The notes below the pieces were generated by a model, which was given only the letters and a program-made list of their open reading frames with translations, was not told the DNA's origin and did no database searches. Both the position numbers and the translations under genes were made by a program. Below, in pieces: positions 25,646 through 38,929 of a stretch of DNA of 64,000 bases; the stretch's first letter is position 1, and each line of letters begins with the position of its first letter. Source of the DNA: Chaetoderma sp. LZ-2023a (Eukaryota; Mollusca; Caudofoveata; Chaetodermatida; Chaetodermatidae); the NCBI GenBank assembly GCA_034401795.1, contig CM067367.1, positions 51,538,884-51,602,883 on the forward strand, in the 5' to 3' direction.

Positions 25646-27035
25646 CTTCTTCTTCTTCTTTTCGATCGCTGGTATCACACTTGGAGAGCCGTTCTCAAGA
25701 TGAAATCTGTGGATTTCTGCAGTTCTTCCACAGGCCCATACAGCGTTTCAAGAAAAGAGGTTGACAAAGGCCAGATCACTTCTCTCAGCAGCTGATACGT
25801 ACTGCAACATTGAAGTATGTGCTCTGTGGTCTGTTCTGCTTCTCCACAAGGACAAGCGGGCGATGTCGTAAGGTGGAACCGCCTGTACATGTGTTGGTTT
25901 AGTCTGTTGTGTCCAGTTCTGAGACCAAAACTGGTCACTTGGTCTGGCCTCGAGAGATGATGGTAGGCATCTTCTGATTGAGGTGTTCTATAGAGTGACT
26001 TGATGATAGTCTTCATCTCTGTATGGGTAACCATGTTTTCTGTCTGATTCTCTTCTGCACCCACCTTTGCCATCTTGTCTGCTTCCTCATTTCCTTGGAC
26101 TCCACAGTGTGAGGGGATCCACTACAGTGCTATCCAAAAGCATTTGATGGTTTGTAGTGCTTCTTCAAGTTGTGGCAGCTTACCTTTGGTGATAGCCTCA
26201 AAGACGGAGCGGGCATCAGATAAAAAGACAATTTGTGCAATAGGGTCTGCTGTTCTGCTGATGGTATTAGCTGCATGAACCAGTGCTTCGACTTCAGCTC
26301 TGTAGTTTGTGCAGTGTTTGCCTGTCGGTATTGCAGCTGACTCATGTTGTCCGTTTGGATACTGTATGGGCAGTCCGGCACCTCTGCTCCTAATTGCATC
26401 TTTGGCTAATCCATCTGTGTAGATCATTATCCATGTCTCCTGAGGGTACATTTCTTCCAGCATGGCTAGGGTCAGGGCCTTCTTGCTCACATCACTGTGT
26501 TCATCTTTGGTTGTGAGATGAGGTACTGTGGTGCGAATAGCTATGCTCTCTAGTTTGTTTTCCCAGGGTGGAGGATCAAGGGTGTGGTTTGGGTCTTCTA
26601 TTTGTGCTGGCAACATTTCTTGGTGTTTCCTTTGAAGTGATTTTGTCCCTTTCACAAAACTTGATCTTTTAAGTCTTCCTGATGACAGCTGTGCTTGCAT
26701 GATCTTCATCGGGTGGTTGTTGAATGATTTGAACTTTGTAGCCTGGATCAGTGCTTTGCATTCCCTTCCTTTGCTAAGTCGGGGTGGGGGTGGGGATGCC
26801 TGCTGTCTGCTCCATTTTTTCTATTGGTGTTGATCTCATTCCACCAGTGATGATGCGCAGTGCCTGGTTTTGTACTCTGTCGAGGTTCTGTTGATGAGAT
26901 TTAGCTGCTGTCATCCATGAGCTGGATCCATACTCAAGGTGTGGTCGTACGGCACCTAGGTACATGGTCTTGAGGATCCTTTCATTGGCACCCCGCTTTG
27001 TTCGTGCCAGCTTCATCATGATGTTTAGCTTTCTT
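25646..27035 (-). mobile_element. 5'-truncated LINE with RNase H domain (I/ingi-like group)
   Basis: Minus-strand remnant of a non-LTR retrotransposon inserted into copy 3 of the segmental repeat. The sequence resumes at AATAGGCTATTTT, as in copy 2 near 20,064. In order it has the end of the reverse transcriptase, an RNase H domain, a C-terminal cysteine motif, a very short 3' UTR and a (GAA)n tail at about 25,646-25,660. The 5' truncation at about 27,035 is typical of incomplete target-primed reverse transcription. Confidence 0.8.
25675..27019 (-). pseudogene. LINE ORF2 C-terminal part: RT end, RNase H, zinc knuckle
   Basis: Three frame segments make up one protein end. 27,019-26,774 carries YLGAVRPHLEYGSSSW and RVQNQALRIITGG, the usual end of a reverse transcriptase. 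A frameshift lies near 26,770. 26,709-26,122 carries RNase H with acidic residues in IYTDG, NYRAEVEAL and LSDARSVF. After an in-frame TAG at 26,122-26,124 the frame continues with WIPSHCGVQGNEEAD, the last RNase H motif. The closing segment includes CPCGEAEQTTEHILQCC, a terminal zinc-binding motif. A tether-type RNase H places it with I/ingi/R1-like LINEs. Dead by truncation, one frameshift and one stop. Confidence 0.88.
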
Positions 27036-27691
27036 CATAATAGGCTATTTTGTCGTTCTGTCAGCTACTGAGTTCTCTTATGGCGTCGCTATATCATCGG
27101 TTTGCAAGTTCCCAGACAACTGATGTACTTTGACATCTTTGCGCAATGAGGATTGGAGTATTTTGTCATAAATGGCCAAATTGTCTAGATATATTTAAAA
27201 CTGTTAACCGATCTTTCCAATAGTACAAGGACATTACCGTTAAATTGATTATGACAAAGCTAATATCCTCTTTAAGCTATGACTCAATAATAACAATCAT
27301 GCTAAGTGATCGATTCAGGATGCGTATAACAACTAGTGCATACATAATTCAAGAGGGGCAGATCGTCTAGAGGGCATATGAGAGTATGTGTAAGGTAGTT
27401 AGTTGGGATATATTTATACACACACTTGGGATATGATGAGACCTGTGGTGGTATGATTATTCTCATTCTTGATATTGTTCTGATGCCAATAACTACCAGG
27501 AATAAATAATATGCTTTAGCATAGAATTGAGTGTACTTGATCTATAGACTCATGATTAAATCTTATAGCAATATAACTCGAACCTGAAGATGTCATATTA
27601 TTTATGACATGTAATTAATGTGGTTGGATGACATAATGGGTATCACACATAACACGACTTTTATTACGTAATTCTACAATTTCACGATATA

Positions 27692-29351
27692 TACACCTGT
27701 GCAAAAGCTAAGCACCAGCAAAAACTATAGAACGTAGAAACATGATGGTACAACTAGGCTGCCATACTTTTTGTCCCCGCGTTAGCTGACATAATTCCAA
27801 GTACGAAACGCACATGCATGCATGACTTCACGCCGCTTGATGTCCGTGCGTGGCGGGAAACAGCACACGTGTTCAGTTATGTAAAAGTCCAGTTTGAGGG
27901 GTAGAACATTACATACAGATTTAGGCGACAAGATTAGGAATTTTGTGTTCATGACCGTGGTTTATTTGTACAGAGAGAATTAGCTCTTGATTGTGAACCG
28001 CTATGGCAAGACGAAAGTTAAGTGATCGTGTGAAATGGCAAATCATAGGCATGCATACCACTGGTATGTCATGCAGAGAGATTGGCAGACAGCTGAACAT
28101 TAACCATACTGTAATCAGTCGTTTGATTGCAAAACATGGGAAACTAACGAGGTGAAGGACAGGCCTAGATCTAGAAGACCGAAGAAGACTACTGCCCGTG
28201 ATGATCGAGCCCTAGTACGCCTTGTTAGGAGATCTCCATTCACCAACAGCAGAGTGCTCAGCCAGCAATGGGAAACGCGCAATAGAGTGTCAATGTCTAC
28301 CGTCAAAAGGAGACTGTATGCTGCTGGCATGAAAGCTAGGAGACCTGTCAGACGTCCTCTCCTCACTGCACACCACAAAGAGGAGCGTCTGAGGTGGTGC
28401 AATGAAAGAAAACACTGGAACATGAGATCCTGGAGACGGGTACACTGGTCCGATGAAAGTCGGTTCCTGCTTCATGCCACAGATGGTCGAACTCGTGTAT
28501 GGAGGTCCAGACGCACGGCGTACGACCAACGTAACATCATGGAAGAAGTTCCATTTGGTGGAGGTTCCGTTATGATATGGGGGTGCATCTCATTTGATTG
28601 TAAGCTGGATCTGTTGACTGTACCTGGAACACTAAATGGACAAAGATATCAAGATTCCATACTGGATAGAGTTGTGGTCCCTCATTTTGTAAATCATGCA
28701 CCTGGAACCCACCCTATATTCATGGATGACAACGCCCGACCACATCGTGCTAGAGCTGTGCATGAATACCTCCGCCAGAATGCCATCGAAACCCTACCAT
28801 GGCCAGCAAGGAGCCCTGACATGAACCCTATTGAGCATATCTGGGACATTCTGGGAAACATGGTGAGAAGGAGGGATCCTCCTGTGCAGAACCTACAGGA
28901 ATTAACAGACGCACTCCATCTTGAATGGCAACGAATACCACAATGGCGTATCAGTCGGTTGGTGACCAGCATGAGACGTCGTGTCCAGGCCGTCATCCAG
29001 GCACAAGGTGGATATACCCGGTATTAATAATGACAGTCTCAAACTCGTGCACAGATGTTAAACTTCGTTTTCAGACACCATTAATGACAATCTAGCCACG
29101 TGTGTCAACTGTAGGGCAATAGTTGTCAGTTGTGTCAACGTAACCATATTCAGGCCTCGTTTTCAAGTTCAAACAAAAACATACAGTGTTTCCCCACCAT
29201 CATAATCAGCATTCCTCTAGTTGCATTATTACCTCTTGCACTAAGATGGATGGGTACATAAATGTTTATGCTATTGCTTTCTTCATAGCACATGAATATA
29301 CCCTCGCATGTGCGTAAAAATAGGGTGGTGCTTAACTTTTGCACAGGTGTA
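27692..29351 (+). mobile_element. Tc1-type transposon, copy 2
   Basis: A 1,660-bp sister of copy 1, in opposite orientation, with the same TACACCTGTGCAAAAG ends. It is flanked by TA at 27,690-27,691 and 29,352-29,353. The undisrupted site is visible in copy 2 of the segmental repeat near 20,718-20,730 (GATATAGTACAG), which confirms the boundaries and the TA duplication. Confidence 0.95.
28003..29027 (+). pseudogene. Tc1 transposase, DD34E, N-terminal frameshift
   Basis: Same transposase family as copy 1. ATG lies at 28,003. A single-base deletion at about 28,140 (GGGAAACTAAC against GGGCAAACTAAC in copy 1) shifts the frame inside the first DNA-binding region. The remaining 28,152-29,027 is open to the natural stop. 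It holds the AT-hook-like basic region, D in HWSDE, D in MDDNARPH, E in NPIEHIWD (DD34E), and the C-terminal tail that copy 1 lost. The two copies are therefore broken at different places. High similarity between them indicates recent insertion. Confidence 0.93.
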
Positions 29352-29389
29352 TAGTACAGCTATGATAAACATGATAGAAATTGGAAATA

Positions 29390-29550
29390 AAGTTTATTTA
29401 ATAGTAAAGACATACGATTCGTACAGCGCGTCGAACTATTAAGCGTGTAAGACGGACTAAATTGAGTCATTCATGCTATAATTGATTATGACGTCATTCT
29501 GCACGTTACATATTTGATTATGTCGTAATCTGATGGATAGATAAACTGGA
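29390..29550. mobile_element. MITE A, right part only
   Basis: Starts at the TTTATTTAATAGTAAAGACA junction and contains TGACGTCA at 29,489-29,496. The palindromic core and left part are missing. Confidence 0.5.
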
Positions 29551-30796
29551 AAGGTCCATTTATTTATTGGAGCAAAGATGTCCTTTGCGTAGTCAGTAAT
29601 GTCGTGGTATTAAGTGATGGGAGAATGACAGTTGCAAAATCCTGAAAGAGGGGTCTGTCTACAACACCAGCGCGTTTTCAAATGAAATCCCTGAGCCTAT
29701 ACTGCCATGTCATTATTTAGCAGTAAATGGCCAAACCACTAAGTCACTCAAAGCAAGTGCATTGTCTTGTCTATTCCACGGAATATGTTATAAAAAGCAC
29801 CGATTCCATTACGCGTAGGGGTTGTTGATAGATTATCACACATAAATGCCAGAAGTTGTCATGTTGATGTGTTTCACAGAACCAAATTAGGAAACTATTG
29901 ATTGCAGATCAAACCATGTAGTCTACTGGCATTGTAGACACCCATGAGACGGGTGCTATGCCCACATAATCACATGCCAAGATGAATCGCACACTGCTAA
30001 AACTGCCTATGAGACAAACTGCTGCTTAAAGCAAAAATAATTGTGGTTCTTTAAGGCGGGAGCCGCATGTGATCGAAAGACAATCTGTCTTACAGAAACC
30101 CCATACCTAGGCTTAAAAGTACCTATCCTATAGCAAGGCAAAAGCATTAAATAACCTAACACGTACTGTTGAATACGTTGTGCCAAACCAATTATTTTTA
30201 AAATAAGTCATGAAAACATTTATTCAATCGTATTCAATATTATATTACGGAAAATGTTTCTATTTTTGTTTTGGCTGCACTGTACACGTCCATGGCGCTT
30301 AATTATTTATGTTGAATAAGGTGGTCGCTTAAGACAGGAACTTTTGCTCTCGATACTGCTCGTTTACCACACAAAACACAGCCCACCCCATTTTATTATC
30401 CGTCACGGGCACTCATTTATTGATCAAAGTACGAACGACCTTGAAAAAGGTGAATGTGGCCTTATGCATCGATGTACATTATCATACAAGACGCCTTGAG
30501 AATGAAATAAATCACATTAATAATATGCCTGCTACACAAGCATCGTTTATTAATAGTAGCTGCCATGTACTTATGGGTAAGAATATGATTTGTCAAAGAG
30601 GAACATTATTGGATATGTTTTATCAAAGCATCGCGGTGTAAGATTGATGTTCCTGACATATTTTTCCTGTTTTGAACGCAGATTGTATAAATAATAGATT
30701 AAGATTAAATTGAATGTTCCGGCGGTTTGTTTTCTAAGGCATTGTTGGAGTACGATTATTCACGCATACATCTAGCGTCATAATCAATGGAGGAAT

Positions 30797-31178
30797 CCAG
30801 TCTTAACTATGCCCTGCCCATCATTACTTTAACTCCACCTATACCTCGCACGTATTGGGATCGATCGATCCCTGAAGCCCCATAGCATCAAATTCCAGAA
30901 AACTAGACAGGTAAGCTGTTAAATATTTTGAAACTAGCTTGACTGGGTGCTGTTGCTGCCTATGGCAGCAACAACACCCAGTCAAAATAGTTTCAAAATA
31001 TTCAACCGAATGTTTATTAAATAGTAAAGACATGCAACTCGGACAATAACGCTTAGTCCGGCATCAACTAAGCGTTCGCGACGAACTTAACTACGTTATT
31101 CCGAACGTAATTCATTATGATGTCATCCTACACGTCGCGTAGTTGATTATGGCGTCATATGATTGATGGATAAACTGG
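30797..31178. mobile_element. MITE A, most complete copy (382 bp)
   Basis: Begins CCAGTCTTAACTATG and ends GGATAAACTGG, giving short CCAGT-type inverted ends. The palindromic core is at 30,925-31,013: TGTTGCTGCCTATGGCAGCA at the centre, with TTTGAAACTAG and its inverse outside. Other copies are judged against this one. No ORF and no clear target duplication. Confidence 0.65.
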
Positions 31179-33303
31179 AAGTCTCAAATATGTCACTAGA
31201 TCGTAGACGTCACAATCATAATGACAAATACATCCATCACGAAAATCAGAAAGTCCCCCATTAGTGTACGAACTGTATGGATTGGTGAATTTACAACTTA
31301 ATAAGCATTCTGTTGAAAATTTTGAAACTAATATGACTGGGATCCATAGGCAGCAACAGCCACAGTTCAATTAGTTTCGAAATATGCAACTGCTTTGTCT
31401 CTAGTTACCTTCAAATCTAGATAATGGGAATTGTGTATAATTATGTATTTTGTATTCTAGGCTAATTTTGTAAAACAAATATTTATTCACGTCATTATCT
31501 AGGGCCCCACATTCTCACCATAATGCTTGAGAATGGATTTCTTGAAGTTGTGTGCTTTTGGACGCTTGGATTGCGTGCCTCGATGTGGCGAGGCAGGTCG
31601 GTCCTGACATGTGATAATTTCATTGCGAGAATGGATTAGTGGAGTTGTGAAATTGAATTGGAAGCACGATTTCCTAATTCACAACTGCAAAATTGTATTG
31701 ATTTGTGCGGAGTGAAGTCGTCGCATGTTAGAACTAGTTTTGTTTCACTAGATAGCTAGAAATTGGCGGGACATTGCTAGAAATTGGCTTGACATAGCTA
31801 GAAATGGGTGTGAGATGGCTAGAAATGGATCCCGCCATTGTGCTGAAAGTGGCCACTTTGTTAAGCATCAAACGTGTTGTCATTAATGTTAGGGCGATCA
31901 TTTAATGGACGGGTCCTTTGAATAGCAAATGACATATGGTTGAATAGATCACGGGTTTCTGATATATGCTGAGTTCGGTAATGGTATCGAGGTACTGCGA
32001 TCAAAAGCATCACGTGTTTGATTTACATGTTGTATATATCCGGATTCGGATCTGGGGATTTTGAGGACGGAGCTAGCCTCAAGATTGTCGGTTCCTGTCT
32101 TACGCATTATTTTCATATGACCTCTTGAACTGGCGAGCCTGAAGACCAAATCTTCTGTTAGTCATATTAGTAGTCTTTTTGATAGATTCATCTCAGTTAT
32201 AAATATCTTCTACGTCACGACATCGTCATCGTGATTTATGTACAGCGTTTATGAGAAACCATTTATGCAATATGCGTGTGTATGTGTGCGTTTTAACATG
32301 TACGCACTTGTTTTTATTTATGTAACAAATATCATGTATATAGATACATGAGCGGGATGACCTAGCCAGGAGAGCGTGATGTGATAACCTGTTTTACGTT
32401 GTGTGCTGGAATATGATATACGTTTAAATTATGAATAAAGGACGGACGAACAGACACGAAGGAAGGATAGAATAGTGGAAGGAAGAATGAGCATTTACTT
32501 TAAGCAATGGCGCAAGTAGATAGTGAAGACAGCAAGTGTCATTGTTAATAAATGCAGCGTGAATGGAAAGAAATGGATGAGAGAATTAGTCACCTTTGGA
32601 CAGCAACAAATGCAAACTATTTTGAATACAATCCGTAACAACAAACGCAAACTTTCGTAACGACAAACGCAAACTATTTATTAGTTCGTAACAAAGAATG
32701 CAAACTATTGTATTTCTAAAGGTCAAAGGCATTTCATGATAGTGTTATAGAATTTATCCGAAATCCAAGCATGGTTAGTTAGGCCTGTATGAAATACTGG
32801 TTTTGTTATTACTGAATGACTTTTGATGCTACGCATATTAACGGCTGTATATAAAATGCGGCTGATGATTGACTATTTCAATACGGGATTGTTTTAAGGG
32901 CAATCGTAGCTATTTAAGCAGTCAATGCTCGACAGCTTACGGCAAGAATGGCTAATTTTGAGAACTTTATGACTGGAAATCTCTTGAATGGAGGCAGTGG
33001 TTAAATGACCGGTTTTCTAGTGTGATAGCACTTTATCAGGTGCTGCTGACTCATGTGCTGCGTGGGCTACGGATTTTCCCGTGACTAGAGCCGCAGTACG
33101 TGCTAGGTCAGAGATCACTGAATGATGAGGTTCTGTGGTGCTGTGACCATCATATTACCAAAGCCTCAATAGACAAACCATGTATGAGCGAATCCTAGGG
33201 ATTCAGGTAGAAGTCCGTGGCCGAGCTGCCAAGCTGAACAATAACATGAAACTATGCTTGGAATCACAACATTGTGACGACAGTATGGTGCAATATCAAC
33301 AAG

Positions 33304-33720
33304 ATGTTGTTATAAGTCCTTCAGAACAGTCCCAGCGAGAACTAGTTAGATCTAGTCGAACGCACGCATCTTCAAGAGAGTTTGTGGGGATTCTATTGGG
33401 TAAGCAATGAGGCTTGACCAATCAGAATCCGGACTACCGCTTTTGCTCCTGTTGTGTGATGAAAGTCATGAACACCCTTTTACACTATATAAGGCAATGT
33501 CGAGTGTTCATGATCACTCCGTCATCCGATGATCCTGAAGTCAGTGTACATCCTTGTAAACTTCTGTTTCAGTATTTAAGTTAGTTAGTCTCCGCAATTC
33601 GTGTGTTTATCGATTGAAAATTTGGAACCAGGTTTGTATAGATAAAGTTTAGATTTATTTACAGTCTGCAATATGACTTATTTGCTTCATTCAGTTATAT
33701 CAGTTAAATAAAAATATATT
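33304..33720 (+). promoter_or_regulatory. CCAAT plus TATA promoter-like block, possible solo LTR
   Basis: CCAATCAG at 33,418-33,425 is followed about 65 bp later by CTATATAAGG (33,485-33,494). AAATAAAAATA at about 33,705 would serve as a polyadenylation signal. The block lies in an insertion that interrupts copy 4 (about 31,950-34,080), and its composition differs from its neighbours. A 76-codon frame at 33,180-33,410 overlaps the start and is not recognised. A solo LTR fits, but no TG...CA ends or target duplication could be fixed. Confidence 0.3.
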
Positions 33721-34394
33721 CATTAAATCTAAGATTAAGTGTTAAGTTCAATCTGTGATTAAGAAAGACAGCTCGTCTTTTCCGAACCCAGAGAATCTTC
33801 TGCAGTCAGATACAAGCCCGATACGTCTACAGAATCAAACCAGTATCAGTTAGCATCACGGTTAATTCCGAATCCGAGTTTCCGACTTCTCAATGTGTAC
33901 ACTTGTAGCAGGAGTAATCGAGTAGAATTTGTACCACGTGATACCCTTATCCGATTACATACTCGAGCGTTCGGACATCCAATCGGGGTAAGCGGGAAAC
34001 CTCGATAATGTATCCGAACTTTAGCATAGATCACCCACCTTACAATAACCGTATGTTTTGTCCACGAGAGGTAGGATACATACCAGTAAATCTTTATATC
34101 AATGATTAATGTCAGCTTTTATAGATTGATATTGTATAGGCATAATGAAATATATTCACTCGAGTGTGGAGCTGAACTGATGGTGCGTCTGGGATGGGGC
34201 GGCTCAGTCTCATAGAAAGTGGGCCGTATTATGGTCCTCACCTGGGAATAATTAGATGCTCTGAGAATCTATTTATGCATAGTCTGAGTGAGAGACAACA
34301 TTCACAATTTGCATCAGAACGTTGTCTATAATCACTTTGCAGAAAACTCATAGAGAGTAAGCTCTATATATTGTAATAATAGTGGATGCTTTAA

Positions 34395-34635
34395 AGGCGC
34401 ATATTCACACAAGAATGCTTGAAAATAAAATTGTTAAAATTGTTATCTTTTATAGGCTTAAATTATGTGTCTATACGTAATGAAACGAAATAAATCTTAA
34501 CATATGATGATTACAATATTTTAAGTTACGAAATTGAAATAGAAGCTCGTGCCTCTATTTCAATTTCGTAACTTAAAAAATTGTATTAATTTATGCGAAT
34601 TTAAATCATTCAAGCATTCTTGTGTGACTATGCAC
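34395..34635. mobile_element. TTAA-flanked palindromic MITE, 241 bp
   Basis: TTAA at 34,391-34,394 and 34,636-34,639. Inverted ends of about 33 bp begin AGG(C/T)GCATA and contain TCACACAAGAATGCTTGAA (left) and its inverse (right). An inner hairpin is centred near 34,545 (GTTACGAAATTGAAATAGA and its inverse). The TTAA target is as for piggyBac or Kolobok elements. It is not MITE B, because the ends differ. Confidence 0.75.
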
Positions 34636-35194
34636 CTTTAACGCTTACCAGTCTGATGTTAAGATTTTTAATATTCAAATTAATTAAAAGATTAACTGGT
34701 GTTCATTTTCCAACAAATTTGGTGGACGATGTTGCTGTCAATATCCGCCACCAAGACTGGTGAAAAATGTACACAGGTTACTTTGCTATTGACAAAGTAA
34801 ACGATCGAATATTGACATCAGGGACATATTTCACAAAGGGTAATTAAGTACACTAGAGTACTTAATTAGGGCGTAATGTCAAATGCGGCATTCTGGTTTA
34901 ACAGCTTTCTACTTAAACGGCAGGGCATAACGTACGCACGTTTGTGAAACTGGTCCCAGAGTGGTAAGGGCTACGAAGACATTTCCCGCATTATGCGTGA
35001 TAAATAGCATTCTTATTTTAATTTTGTCTAAAATCACCTTGCAGAAGTCTTGCGAGTGGAAGACATTTTTTGCCCCCCTTGCCTCCTGGTTCCTAACCCT
35101 ATGTGTTAACAAGCAGCATGATGGACAGTTCTGTCTGTACCAACTTCAACATCTACTTAATTATACACGCAGTTGTTACATTACGGTATATTGG

Positions 35195-35338
35195 CATTGA
35201 GAGTGGATCGAACCCACAACTGACGAAAGCGATGAGCATTATAGACCACAAACATTTTGCAGCGTTGGCGTGGTGGAAGCATTTGTGGGCTGTGATACTT
35301 GGCGCTTTCGTCGGTTGTGGGTTAGATTCCCTCTCAGC
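35195..35338. repeat. Inverted pair of tRNA-like 3' halves
   Basis: GAGAGTGGATCGAACCCAC starts the left arm. GTGGGTTAGATTCCCTCTC ends the right arm. The two arms pair over roughly 60 bp with mismatches. Each arm contains a B-box-like sequence (GGTTCGATCC on the minus strand, GGTTAGATTCC on the plus) next to GCGCTTTCGTC-like text. This suggests two tRNA-derived SINE ends head to head. Confidence 0.5.
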
Positions 35339-35906
35339 AAATACTTAAACCTGTGATCCAGCGCTGGTATAGATACTGTTTTATCCCTTCATATGGCCTG
35401 AATACGGATATAACCATAGTTTACTTGAATATCTTTGGTTGCTCATTTCTCTACTGAATTGGTGTTTACTCTTGGCGATCGTGTATACGTCAAACATGTT
35501 GCTTTCTATTTTTTTCACCCGGTTTGGTAGAATTGGACATGGATATGAATTGCCAAAGCTGTGTTTGTGTCTGATAATCTGCTTACATAATATTTGGATG
35601 CAACTGATACCTGCCTATAGCGGCTTCATTTTAAATTATCCATGTCTCAGGCAGCACCATTTGCCAAATAAACAGCTCCGAAAGAACTATGAACATATCA
35701 AGTAATATTGTCAAGAACAGTTTCTTCAGCAGCTTAATCTTTAAAGCTCGAGGGGCGAAACTCCATATATCCTTCACAATTTAATAATTATTCAGTTGAT
35801 TATTTTGAATTTAATTTGATTGGGAGCTGTTGCTCTCCATTATAATGACCATGGAATCGGGATTCTTGAAATTCAGTGTGTAAATAGTTAATGGCCATAT
35901 GACTCT

Positions 35907-36125
35907 TCCCAGTTTTAGCTATGCCCCACCCAGCTCTAGCTAAGCTCCACCCACATCAGCTCGTATTGGGATCGATCAATCTCTGAACTTCCAAACGATC
36001 AATTTCCAGAAAACTATACAGGTGAGCTGTTGACTATTTTGAAACTAATTTGCCTGGGTGCTGTTGCTGCCTATGGAAGTAACGGCGCCCAGTCAAATTT
36101 GTTTCAAAATATTCAACAGCATGTT
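35907..36125. mobile_element. MITE A, left half, split by the 8.68-kb element
   Basis: Runs from CCCAGTTTTAGCTATGCC through the palindromic core to AACAGCATGTT, where the large element begins. The right half resumes at 44,805 with CATGTGTATTAAAGAG. Intact copies elsewhere read straight through this point (about 31,008 and 45,433), which fixes the insertion site. Confidence 0.75.
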
Positions 36126-37208
36126 AGTAGTATAGGGGTATCTGTGCGTTATTGTTCTTTCCGTTGGAATGTGTTTTTAACCAATCAAAACGCTCCATTT
36201 ATAGACGCTATTGTTTGGAGAACAATGGCGTCCAGCCACGCACAAATTTGTGTGTGGCTGGACGTTATTGTTCTCTAAACAATGGCGTCCACCCGCACAC
36301 ATATTTTAGATCTTCATCACTCTGGAATGTTCTATTATTTAGAATTAGTTAACCCTTAAAAGTTGTGTATTTTACGTTTAAATGTAGTGGCGCCCCCCCC
36401 CCCCCCCCCCCTGTTATCTACCGTAGTAAGGTAAAAATAATAAGAGAGTAGTGTAAAAATAATAGAGTTTAAGAGGTGGTCTGATAATGGAGGTCTTATG
36501 AGTCGTAGGGGTATGAGGTTGAGGATGTATGAGGAATTACGGTAGGATATTGATATATATTTTGAAAATAATTTGACTGTTTCGTCGCTAACGTTAATTT
36601 ATTAGTAAACTATTTTGTAGAATATTTAGAGACTAATTTGACTGTAAGCTGTTACTGTCTTAGTAAGCAACAGCTACCAGACAGATTAGTAACAAAATAT
36701 TAAACATAATCTTGTATTAATGGTATGTAGTGTTCGGTTGGAGTGGTAACCAAGACTTGGTGGTGATGGATTCATAGGATTGTATCCTGGGTTAAAAAAA
36801 GTTAACCCTTTCACCGATGAATATATATCTCATTTTCATCGATACCATACAGGAAAACTGTTGAATATTTTGAAATTAATTTGACGTTGCTAACGTTAAT
36901 TTATTAGAAAACTGTTTTTGTTGAATATTTTGAAAACGTTTTGACTTTTAACCGTCATTACGCACAAATTGTTTTTTAAATACTTAATATTTCAATAACG
37001 TCAGTCGTTTTAGATGTTGTACGATGGTTAAAATGTGGTCATTATATCTCTGAGGTTTTCGCGTGTTTATAGAATTGTATGTCGAGCGTACTTATGCTAA
37101 AAAGATTATTTAATGCGTATGATTTATCCATACGTCTTGAATAGCCGTGAGATCAATCTTGAATCGGGATACAAACATACCATGTGTTAATAATGAAAGA
37201 ACGTGTTA
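36126..37208 (+). repeat. Left terminal inverted repeat (about 1.08 kb)
   Basis: Matches the reverse complement of 43,728-44,804 almost throughout, with divergence rising near the inner end (from about 37,130). A run of 19 or so C at about 36,393 replaces a mixed GC sequence in the right copy. It contains an inner palindrome (36,630-36,710), TTAACCCTTT at about 36,810, and several copies of the TATTTTGAAA.TAATTTGAC motif. Confidence 0.9.
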
Positions 37209-37739
37209 GTACCTCAAGTCTGGTACTACGTGATTTTTAGAAATATTCAAAATTACTATTGAATTATCACCTACTCGCTAGGAGATTTCACTTTGAAGTT
37301 GCGAATGCGTACAGCTTTGTGCTCTGGATACAATATCGTATCGTTTCCTAGTTCTTAGCCGAGTGGACATATGTACTAATTCCCTTGGGCAATTATTAGA
37401 ATATCACATTTTGGTGCGTGAGTGCTTTATGCATATTTATGGTGTGTTCGTGCATTACTCATATTACCATTAAACATGTTCGCTTCATTCGCTTTAAGGT
37501 CATGTGATGTTAGATTTTGTCTATGCATGTTTCCTCGCGAACTAATAATGTCGTTGGTATGTACCACGACAAAAGGTGTAACTCTAAGTGGAATATGTCG
37601 TTGAATGCATCTGTATCGATGGAAATCTGTTACTGATCCATCATCCACAAGGGTACCCTACTTTTTTCGCATACGTACCCACACACACGCATGCACCTAA
37701 TGCACCAACACACGCACGTACTGCGCATACCCTCACGGA

Positions 37740-38760
<1,021 letters not shown>

Positions 38761-38929
38761 CGACCACGAACAATAGCGTACAGATGACCATTTAGAACAG
38801 TAGCGTCCATCGACCACTTTTGATGGATCAGAATGTGTGCTTGCGTATGCATGTGTGAAGAGGGTTGTTGTGTGTAAAAACTTCATTACATTATTTAATT
38901 TTTTTGAACAGACAAAGAGTTCTCTTTCA

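Larger units (their letters stand above)
21640..30349. repeat. Tandem segmental repeat, copy 3
   Basis: Third copy. 21,640-22,930 matches 230-1,260 and 9,190-10,310. 23,040-23,480 matches 1,660-1,990. 25,570-27,250 matches 5,160-5,640 but is interrupted by a LINE fragment. 29,640-30,000 matches 7,020-7,330. It also contains the second Tc1 element. No host gene is recognised. Confidence 0.6.
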
